Source: an uncultured Polaribacter sp. (GTDB lineage: Bacteria; Bacteroidota; Bacteroidia; Flavobacteriales; Flavobacteriaceae). Taken from it: a stretch of 11,803 bases of DNA. The stretch spans positions 1 to 11,803 of the forward strand of contig CALHCK010000187.1 of the NCBI GenBank assembly GCA_937936695.1, in the 5' to 3' direction. A program made the translations under genes and the position numbers. Within the stretch, counting starts at the first letter, position 1. Every line of letters starts with the position of its first letter. The notes under the pieces were generated by a model, which worked only from the letters and a program-made list of their open reading frames with translations, ran no database searches and had not been told where the DNA came from. Positions 6,110-11,803 of this stretch are shown one piece after another.

Positions 6110-6880
6110 TTATCCTTTTAATTCTTTAGAATATTCTTGTTGAATTTTTAAAATTGCTGCTCTATGTTTTACGACTTCTCCTAAAACAATAATTGCAGGG
6201 TTCTTTAAATCTTCTTTTACTACAATATTTTCTATAGTATTTACCGTACCAATACCTATTTTTTCTCTTGTTGTTGTACCTTCTTGAATAATTGCTACAG
6301 GTAAATTTTCTTTACCTTCTGCTTTAAACAAATTAACTATTTGTGGTAACTTGCTCATACCCATTAAAACTACTACAGTTGCATTAGACTTTGCAGCTAA
6401 TTCTATGTCTGAAGAAATTTTATGTTCTTTTGTAGTACCTGTTATTACCCAAAAACTCTCTGCGCTACCACGCTTTGTTAAAGGTATATTTTGATAAGCA
6501 GGTACTGCTAATGATGATGAGATACCTGGTACAATATCTACTTCTAAACCAAAATTTGCGGCATACTCCATTTCTTCTGCACCACGTCCAAAAATAAAAG
6601 AATCTCCTCCTTTTAAACGTACTACATGTCCGTTTGCTTTTGCATAAGAAACAATAAGCTCATTAATTTGCTCTTGTTGGTAGCGATAACAACCTCTACG
6701 TTTTCCTACAAAAACCTGTTGTGCTTCTGGGTTTATATAACTTAATAACTCCTCGTTTACCAAAGCATCATACAAAACTACATCAGCAGTTTTTAATACT
6801 TTTATAGCTTTTACAGTTATTAAATCTATATCTCCAGGTCCAGCACCTACAACGGTTAATTTTGGTTTTTTTATACTCAT
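6110..6880 (-). CDS. cobA: Uroporphyrinogen-III C-methyltransferase (SUMT)
   Basis: A 256-residue SAM-dependent tetrapyrrole methylase that methylates uroporphyrinogen III twice to precorrin-2, the first step towards siroheme. Family motifs are clear: LTVVGAGPGDIDLIT (8-22), VGKRRG (58-63), VRLKGGDSFIFGRGAEE (87-103) and PGISSSLAVPAY (118-129). The end, NPAIIVLGEVV (227-237), is also typical. The length is normal for a single-domain SUMT, without the fused uroporphyrinogen synthase or CysG dehydrogenase halves seen elsewhere. It lies 19 bases after the sulfite reductase and 4 bases before the precorrin-2 dehydrogenase, so cofactor and apoenzyme are made from one message. Precorrin-2 also feeds cobalamin synthesis, but the context points to siroheme. 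Confidence 0.95.
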   Translation of the reverse strand: MSIKKPKLTVVGAGPGDIDLITVKAIKVLKTADVVLYDALVNEELLSYINPEAQQVFVGKRRGCYRYQQEQINELIVSYAKANGHVVRLKGGDSFIFGRGAEEMEYAANFGLEVDIVPGISSSLAVPAYQNIPLTKRGSAESFWVITGTTKEHKISSDIELAAKSNATVVVLMGMSKLPQIVNLFKAEGKENLPVAIIQEGTTTREKIGIGTVNTIENIVVKEDLKNPAIIVLGEVVKHRAAILKIQQEYSKELKG

Positions 6881-6899
6881 TCTTTTATTTTACCTATGC

Positions 6900-8987
6900 T
6901 TATGCCTTTGTTTGCAAGTCTCTAAAAGCTCTTACTTTTTGTAAAAACTCATTTGCATCATTTATATATTTTGTAGCAAATTCTTTAGAAGGTGTATTTT
7001 TATTGATTTGATAAATAACATCTGCAAAAGAACTTCCTAAATCTATTTTATTAGTAGTTACAAATAAATCATCAAACTGAGAAATGATACCTGCATGTGT
7101 ATTTGTTTTCTTGTTTTCTGCTAATAATAATGCTTTTGCAGAATTTACAAGAGATTGATACGTGTAGTAAATTGAACCAGAAAACACATTGTTATCTAAT
7201 GCTTCTTTTGCATTTTGTATTTTCTCTTCGCTTTCTAAAAATAATGTAGCAATTAAATCTATTACAACACCAGCACACTCACCAATACCAATTTCTTTTA
7301 CATACTTTTCTTCTTCTCCCCAATCAATAAAATCTTCTTGAGTTAAGTTAGTAGCATCTTGTAAATCATTTAAGAAATCGTAAAAGTATTTTTCTCCTTT
7401 TTCTTTATAGTAATCTACAAACTGTTTTCCGTTTGCATTTGCTTCAAAATCATTTAAAATTCTACGTAAAGCTTCAGGTCCTCTTTTACTTGGTACTTTT
7501 ACTACTTTATCAGCAAAAGCTCCGTTTCCATCACCTAAATTACCACCACCTAACAATACTTGTAATGCAGGAGCAACTAATTTATCTGGAGTTCTAACAG
7601 TCATTCCCTGAAAACCAATGTTAGCCATATTATGCTGACCACAAGCATTCATACATCCACTAATTTTTATAACCAAATCTTGGTTTTCTAAATACTGAGG
7701 ATATTCTGCTGTAATTACTCTTTCTAATTCTTCTGCAATACCTGTACTACTAGCAATACCTAAATTACAAGTATCTGTACCAGGACAAGCTGTAATATCT
7801 ACTGCTTTATTATAACCAGCTTCTACAAAACCTAATTTTTCTAGTTCTTGGTAAAATAATGGTAATAAATCTTCTTTTACAAAAGGAATAACAATATTCT
7901 GACGTAACGTTAAACGCACCTCTCCAGCAGCATATTTATCTACTAAATTAGCTAATAACCTTGCTTTATCTGTATAAAAATCTCCTAATAGTACTTTAAT
8001 ACCAATAGCTACATATCCCTCTTGTTTTTGGGGGATTATGTTTGTTGATTTCCATAAATCAAATGCTTTTTGATCTTTAATTGTTACTTCTGGAGCATTT
8101 ACAGCAACAGGTGTAGATGGTACATAAGCATCTGCATCTATAGCTACTGTTTTTAAAGCTATTGCTTTTTGCTCTTGTGCAATTAATTCTTTAAAAGCTT
8201 CTAAACCGATGTCTTTTAGTAAGAATTTCATTCTTGCTTTGGCTCTACTTTTACGCTCACCATATCTATCAAAAACTCTTAAAACACCTTCCATTACTGG
8301 AATAATTTTATCTGCTGGTAAAAAGTCATACAATACCTCTGCATGTCTTGGTTGAGAACCTAATCCTCCTGCAACTAAAACTTTAAAACCTCTTACTCCG
8401 TCTTGTATTTTTGCAATATATCCTAAATCATGTAAATAAGACAACCCAGTATCTTCATCTGTTGATGAGAAAGAAACCTTAAATTTACGTCCCATTTCTT
8501 GACAAATTGGGTTACGTAAAAAGAATTTATACAATGCATCTGCATAAGGAGATACATCAAAAGGTTCGTTTACATCAATACCTGCTGTTTCAGATGCAGT
8601 TACATTTCTTACTACATTACCACAAGCCTCACGTAACGTAACATCATCACGCTCTAACTCTGCCCATAACTCAGGTGTTCTATTTAAATCTACATAATGG
8701 ATTTGAATATCTTGACGGGTAGTAATATGCAATCTACCTCTTGAGTATTCATCTGAAACTTCAGAGATACGTCTTAACTGATTTGTTTTTAATTTACCAT
8801 AAGGTATTTTAATACGAATCATTTGAACGCCTTCTTGACGCTGACCATATACACCTCTAGCTAAACGTAAACTTCTAAATTTTTCTTCATCTATCTGTAG
8901 ATTATTAAACTGAGCAATTTTATCTGCTAATTCAATAATATCCTTTTCTACAACTGGATTTTCTATTTCTGTTCTAAAGCTTTGCAT
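6900..8987 (-). CDS. Siroheme sulfite reductase with C-terminal HEPN-like domain
   Basis: A 695-residue hemoprotein predicted to reduce sulfite to sulfide with six electrons. The N-terminal ~520 residues are the duplicated ferredoxin-like plus siroheme/[4Fe-4S] fold of the nitrite/sulfite reductase family. Cluster ligands are Cys401, Cys407 (C-x5-C) and Cys445, Cys449 (C-x3-C). TTRQDIQIH (89-97), RNVTAS (127-132) and RKFKVSFSS (167-175) line the anion and siroheme pocket; Lys168 and Lys170 match the active-site lysines of E. coli CysI. Family members usually end near 500-570 residues. Here about 170 extra residues follow, mostly helical, and SGSIYYTYQSLVNSAKALLL (603-622) with THAGIISQF (630-638) looks like a HEPN domain. 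There is no N-terminal flavodoxin or FAD module, so electrons must come from another protein, probably the nearby ferredoxin. The family also includes nitrite reductases; the cys and siroheme context decides for sulfite. Confidence 0.9.
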   Translation of the reverse strand: MQSFRTEIENPVVEKDIIELADKIAQFNNLQIDEEKFRSLRLARGVYGQRQEGVQMIRIKIPYGKLKTNQLRRISEVSDEYSRGRLHITTRQDIQIHYVDLNRTPELWAELERDDVTLREACGNVVRNVTASETAGIDVNEPFDVSPYADALYKFFLRNPICQEMGRKFKVSFSSTDEDTGLSYLHDLGYIAKIQDGVRGFKVLVAGGLGSQPRHAEVLYDFLPADKIIPVMEGVLRVFDRYGERKSRAKARMKFLLKDIGLEAFKELIAQEQKAIALKTVAIDADAYVPSTPVAVNAPEVTIKDQKAFDLWKSTNIIPQKQEGYVAIGIKVLLGDFYTDKARLLANLVDKYAAGEVRLTLRQNIVIPFVKEDLLPLFYQELEKLGFVEAGYNKAVDITACPGTDTCNLGIASSTGIAEELERVITAEYPQYLENQDLVIKISGCMNACGQHNMANIGFQGMTVRTPDKLVAPALQVLLGGGNLGDGNGAFADKVVKVPSKRGPEALRRILNDFEANANGKQFVDYYKEKGEKYFYDFLNDLQDATNLTQEDFIDWGEEEKYVKEIGIGECAGVVIDLIATLFLESEEKIQNAKEALDNNVFSGSIYYTYQSLVNSAKALLLAENKKTNTHAGIISQFDDLFVTTNKIDLGSSFADVIYQINKNTPSKEFATKYINDANEFLQKVRAFRDLQTKA

Positions 8988-8992
8988 CTTGT

Positions 8993-9010
8993 TATTAATT
9001 TGAATTAATA
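8993..9010. repeat. Short AT palindrome between cysN and the sulfite reductase gene
   Basis: TATTAATT (8993-9000) and AATTAATA (9003-9010) are exact inverted copies separated by two bases. They lie in the 26-bp gap, about six bases before the reductase ATG. As RNA the innermost pairs would have to open to form a loop. It could influence initiation of the reductase gene or be a small binding site, but its composition makes chance plausible. Confidence 0.3.
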
Positions 9011-9013
9011 GGT

Positions 9014-10261
9014 TTATTTAATAAAACCTACACCAACTGTATTGTTTGTTTTTGGGTTAATTAAGATAAACGAACCACTTGATTTGTTTTTGCTATAAGC
9101 ATCAAACGATAAAGGTTTACTTAATTTTAATTGAATATCTCCTATTTGATTTAAAACCAATTCTGATGGATTTTCTTCGATACCAGAAAAGTCTGTTTTT
9201 ATAATACTATTTAATTGTGTAATTTTTGCTTGCGCATCATTTACACCATGTTTTATATAGTATTTTTGAGATGCTTGTAATGGTTCTTTATCCATCCAAC
9301 AAATAGTAGCCTCTAATTCTTTTGCTATTGTAGGCTCTTCTGTTGTTTTTACAATCATATCTCCTCTACTTACATTTACATTATCTTCTAACGTAATAGT
9401 AACAGAGCTTCCTCTTTTAGCTACAGCAAATTCCTTATCAAAAAAGTTAATACTTTTTATTTTAGATTTTGTTTGCGATGGCAATACAGCTACCTCATCT
9501 CCAACTTCAAAATCTCCACCGTAAATTTTACCAGCATACCCTCTATAATCGTGGTATTCTTCGGTTTTAGGTCTTATTACTGTTTGTACAGGAAAACGAG
9601 TTTCAGAAACATCGTTAATATCATCTGCATCTAAACTTTCTAAATGATGCATTAATGTTTCTCCTGTATACCAAGGCATAGCGTCAGACTTATCTACAAC
9701 ATTATCTCCTTTTAAAGCAGACAATGGTATAAATGTTAATTTCTGACCTTTATATTCGCTTTTACTTGCTAAAAATTCTATTTCCTTTTTTATTTCGTTA
9801 AATTTTTCTTCAGAAAAATCTACTAAGTCCATTTTATTTACAGCAATTACAACGTTTTTTATCCTTAATAAATTATTGATAAAAAAGTGACGGTACGTTT
9901 GTTCTACAACTCCATTTCTAGCATCAATTAAAACAATTGAAGCTTGTGCTGTAGATGCACCTGTAACCATATTTCTTGTATACTCTATATGACCTGGAGT
10001 ATCTGCAATAATGAAACTTTTAGATGGTGTAGAAAAATAGATGTGTGCAACGTCTATTGTAATACCTTGCTCACGCTCTGCAACTAAACCATCTGTAGCT
10101 AAAGAAAAATCTAAATAGTCAAAACCACGTTGTCTACTTTTTTCTTCAATTGCTTCTAACTTATCATCAGTTAGTGATTTTGTATCATATAAAATACGAC
10201 CGATTAAGGTACTCTTACCATCATCTACACTTCCTGCTGTTGCTATTTTTAATACTTTCAT
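9014..10261 (-). CDS. cysN: Sulfate adenylyltransferase subunit 1 (GTPase)
   Basis: A 415-residue translation-factor-type GTPase. It couples GTP hydrolysis to adenylylation of sulfate by CysD, giving adenosine 5'-phosphosulfate (APS). The G domain shows GSVDDGKST (10-18, G1), GITID (66-70, G2), DTPGH (87-91, G3), NKMD (142-145, G4) and SAL (181-183, G5). The beta-barrel domains II and III follow from about residue 220. AEREQGITIDVAH is characteristic of CysN/NodQ. The chain ends after the barrels, so the APS-kinase (CysC) domain fused in NodQ-type proteins is missing. It is encoded 102 bp after cysD, its obligate partner. That gap is wider than most in this run and contains a short tandem repeat. 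Confidence 0.96.
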   Translation of the reverse strand: MKVLKIATAGSVDDGKSTLIGRILYDTKSLTDDKLEAIEEKSRQRGFDYLDFSLATDGLVAEREQGITIDVAHIYFSTPSKSFIIADTPGHIEYTRNMVTGASTAQASIVLIDARNGVVEQTYRHFFINNLLRIKNVVIAVNKMDLVDFSEEKFNEIKKEIEFLASKSEYKGQKLTFIPLSALKGDNVVDKSDAMPWYTGETLMHHLESLDADDINDVSETRFPVQTVIRPKTEEYHDYRGYAGKIYGGDFEVGDEVAVLPSQTKSKIKSINFFDKEFAVAKRGSSVTITLEDNVNVSRGDMIVKTTEEPTIAKELEATICWMDKEPLQASQKYYIKHGVNDAQAKITQLNSIIKTDFSGIEENPSELVLNQIGDIQLKLSKPLSFDAYSKNKSSGSFILINPKTNNTVGVGFIK

Positions 10262-10265
10262 TTTT

Positions 10266-10300
10266 ATTAGCTATTAGCTATTAGCCGTGGGCTTTTAGCT
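10266..10300. repeat. Short tandem repeat ATTAGCY x3 with a related inverted motif
   Basis: Three head-to-tail 7-base units, ATTAGCT, ATTAGCT and ATTAGCC (10266-10286), are followed by a G-rich spacer and a degenerate copy TTTTAGCT (10293-10300). It begins five bases upstream of the cysN start codon, so it would lie in the leader just before translation starts. Such low-complexity runs vary easily in copy number. I see no promoter in the surrounding 102-bp gap. Confidence 0.5.
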
Positions 10301-10326
10301 TAATTTGTTATTCGTTTTTATTTTAC

Positions 10327-10351
10327 GTTAATGGCTTAAATTACCATAAAC
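10327..10351 (-). other. Weak hairpin downstream of cysD
   Basis: GTTAATGG (10327-10334) and CCATAAAC (10344-10351) pair over seven of eight positions around a 9-base loop. It starts 12 bases after the cysD stop codon. No U-tract follows on the minus strand, so at most it is an attenuating or processing stem. Confidence 0.25.
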
Positions 10352-10363
10352 TAAGAGCGTTTT

Positions 10364-11269
10364 CTAGAAATATCCTTGTTGCTTTCTTTTTTCCATTGCA
10401 GCTTCAGATCTCTTATCATCTATTCTTGCTCCTCTTTCAGAAATAGAAGAATCTCTAATTTCTTCTACTACCTTTACAATATCTACTGCGTCTGATAAAA
10501 CAGCTGCTGTACAACTCATATCTCCAACAGTTCTAAAACGAACCATTCTTTCTACTACCTCTTCTTCTTCATCTCTGTACACTACCTCATCATCTGCAGA
10601 CCATATCATACCGTCTCTAACAAATGTTTTTCTTTTATGAGCAAAATAAATAGATGGTATCTCTATTCCTTCTTGTTCTATATAAGACCACACATCTAAT
10701 TCTGTCCAGTTAGAAATTGGAAAAACACGTACATTCTGCCCTAAATCAATACGACCGTTTAACATATCAAAAACTTCTGGACGTTGGTTTTTTTCATCCC
10801 ATTGACCAAAATCATCTCTTACTGAAAAGATTCTTTCTTTAGCTCTTGCTTTTTCTTCATCTCTTCTTGCTCCTCCAATACATGCATCAAAACCAAATTC
10901 TTCTATCGCATCTAATAAAGTTTCTGTTTGTAACATGTTTCTACTTGCGTATCTACCTGTTTCTTCTTTTACTCTACCAGAATCTATATTGTCTTGTACA
11001 TTTCTTACAATTAACTCTACACCTAATTCCTTTACTAATCTATCTCTAAACTCTATAGTTTCAGGAAAGTTATGTCCTGTATCTATATGCATTAATGGAA
11101 AAGGAATTTTAGCTGGGTAAAACGCTTTTTGCGCTAAACGTACTAAGGTGATACTGTCTTTTCCTCCAGAAAATAATAAAACAGGTTTTTCAAACTGAGC
11201 TACTACTTCTCTAAAAATATAAATTGCTTCACTTTCTAAAGCATCTACTTGTATTGTATTTTGATTCAT
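10364..11269 (-). CDS. cysD: Sulfate adenylyltransferase subunit 2 (ATP-binding catalytic subunit)
   Basis: A 301-residue PP-loop (adenine nucleotide alpha-hydrolase) protein that forms APS from ATP and sulfate. The PP-loop is LFSGGKDS (32-39). MHIDTGHNFPE (60-70), GGARRDEEKARAKERIFSVRD without gaps at 132-152, and VFPISNWTELDVW (182-194) are strongly conserved CysD segments. The C-terminus KRKQQGYF matches the usual family ending. The length is one residue short of E. coli CysD when the ATG at 11269 is used. Upstream in-frame ATGs at 11275 and 11299 exist: the first adds only two residues, the second overlaps the cysH stop region and adds ten non-conserved residues. cysH ends at 11281, about a dozen bases upstream, so the two are likely translationally linked. 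The enzyme acts in the cytosol as a CysD-CysN complex. Confidence 0.95.
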   Translation of the reverse strand: MNQNTIQVDALESEAIYIFREVVAQFEKPVLLFSGGKDSITLVRLAQKAFYPAKIPFPLMHIDTGHNFPETIEFRDRLVKELGVELIVRNVQDNIDSGRVKEETGRYASRNMLQTETLLDAIEEFGFDACIGGARRDEEKARAKERIFSVRDDFGQWDEKNQRPEVFDMLNGRIDLGQNVRVFPISNWTELDVWSYIEQEGIEIPSIYFAHKRKTFVRDGMIWSADDEVVYRDEEEEVVERMVRFRTVGDMSCTAAVLSDAVDIVKVVEEIRDSSISERGARIDDKRSEAAMEKRKQQGYF

Positions 11270-11280
11270 AATCATGTTTT

Positions 11281-11803
11281 TTAGATATGTAAACCACATT
11301 CTCTATTACTTTCTACTTTTGTTGGGTCAAAATAAGTAAACTCGTTAGGTAAACTTTTTTCATTTAAATACGTATCCAACTCTTCGTCTGTCCAATTATA
11401 AAAAGGACTAACTTTTACTACGCCATCTTTACTTTGAGAAACAATATCTATACTATTTCTAAAAGCTGTTTGTCCTTTTCTTAAGTTTGTAAACCATACA
11501 TCTGGCTGATGTTCTTTCATTGCTCTTGAAAAAGGCTCTAATTTTACTTGTTCAGTAAAAATAACATGCTTAGGATCATCTACAGACGGTACACCTAACA
11601 CAACATTTCTATGAGATGCTGTTTGTTTTGGCGTATATAAATGAACGTTTAAACTCAATTTCTCTATAAGTTCTTCTGCATGCTTATATGTTTGCACTGT
11701 ATTATAACCTGTATCACACCAAATTACTTTTATATCTTTTTTAACCTCTGTTACTGCATTTAAAATTGCAACTTCATAAGGTCTAAAGTTTGTTGTAATT
11801 ACT
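11281..11803 (-). CDS. cysH: Phosphoadenylyl-sulfate (PAPS) reductase family protein, 5' part outside window
   Basis: The minus strand is open from the right edge to the stop at 11281, giving 173 C-terminal residues starting VITTNFRPYEVAIL. Motifs of CysH-type PP-loop reductases are VIWCDTGYNT (26-35), KLEPFSRAM (87-95), DVWFTNLRKGQ (101-111), FYNWTDEELDTYL (134-146) and the catalytic ending ECGLHI (168-173) with Cys169. The enzyme reduces activated sulfate to sulfite with thioredoxin or glutaredoxin. The paired cysteines before KxEP and the CxxC seen in [4Fe-4S] APS reductases are both absent, which favours PAPS as substrate. The segment between FDPTKV and ECGLH is shorter than in E. coli CysH. 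A GTG at 11697 is not the real start, because conserved sequence continues upstream. The PP-loop itself lies beyond the window. Confidence 0.9.
   Translation of the reverse strand, partial: VITTNFRPYEVAILNAVTEVKKDIKVIWCDTGYNTVQTYKHAEELIEKLSLNVHLYTPKQTASHRNVVLGVPSVDDPKHVIFTEQVKLEPFSRAMKEHQPDVWFTNLRKGQTAFRNSIDIVSQSKDGVVKVSPFYNWTDEELDTYLNEKSLPNEFTYFDPTKVESNRECGLHI

Noticed and set aside
6900..8987. Nitrite reductase instead of sulfite reductase
   Set aside because: The fold is shared, but the gene sits between cysN and siroheme genes in a complete cysteine pathway and no nitrate or nitrite genes are near.
10846..11120. Plus-strand ORFs of 67 and 61 codons
   Set aside because: They overlap each other opposite the conserved core of cysD and are low-complexity Leu-rich translations.
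11697..11697. GTG at 11697 as the start of cysH
   Set aside because: Conserved reductase sequence (VIWCDTGYNT) continues in frame upstream to the window edge, so the gene is truncated by the window and does not start here.

Overview
The window is a compact minus-strand block for assimilatory sulfur metabolism and methionine synthesis. It suggests a member of the Bacteroidota, most likely the family Flavobacteriaceae. The grounds are very AT-rich DNA, AT-rich gene starts without clear Shine-Dalgarno sequences, methionine synthase split into two genes, and a sulfite reductase with an extra helical C-terminal domain. A match to the Bacteroidota -7 promoter motif (TAnnTTTG) upstream of the ferredoxin gene fits too. 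The species cannot be named from the sequence alone. Every real gene runs right to left; all plus-strand ORFs are shadows.

In transcription order from the right edge: cysH (3' part, cut by the window end), cysD, cysN, a siroheme sulfite reductase with a HEPN-like tail, cobA (uroporphyrinogen-III C-methyltransferase), a stand-alone CysG-N/Met8-type precorrin-2 dehydrogenase, a thioredoxin-reductase-like ferredoxin-NADP reductase, a [2Fe-2S] ferredoxin, cysE and cysM. These form one sulfate-to-cysteine pathway. CysDN activates sulfate, CysH makes sulfite, and the reductase makes sulfide using siroheme from the two tetrapyrrole genes and probably electrons from the ferredoxin/FNR pair. CysE and CysM then make cysteine. 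Spacing is tight (1-30 bp) except for three 70-105 bp gaps that carry hairpins or short repeats. No APS kinase (cysC) and no CysJ-type flavoprotein are visible.

The cys run ends at 2323. The next 256 bp hold an 11-bp perfect inverted repeat and a clear SAM-I (S-box) riboswitch (about 2115-2244). The riboswitch leads a split methionine synthase: the homocysteine-binding domain as its own gene (1062-2066), a 144-bp gap with a hairpin, then the start of the folate/cobalamin-binding half (917 down to 1, cut by the left edge). That second half is missed by an ORF search that requires a stop codon; I translated it by hand.

I found no mobile elements, CRISPR arrays, tRNA or rRNA genes. No stretch over 300 bp lacks a gene. 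The pathway is a recognisable one. The parts most worth a second look are the riboswitch without an obvious terminator, the reductase C-terminal domain, a CysH without iron-sulfur cysteines beside an apparently missing APS kinase, and the intergenic hairpins.
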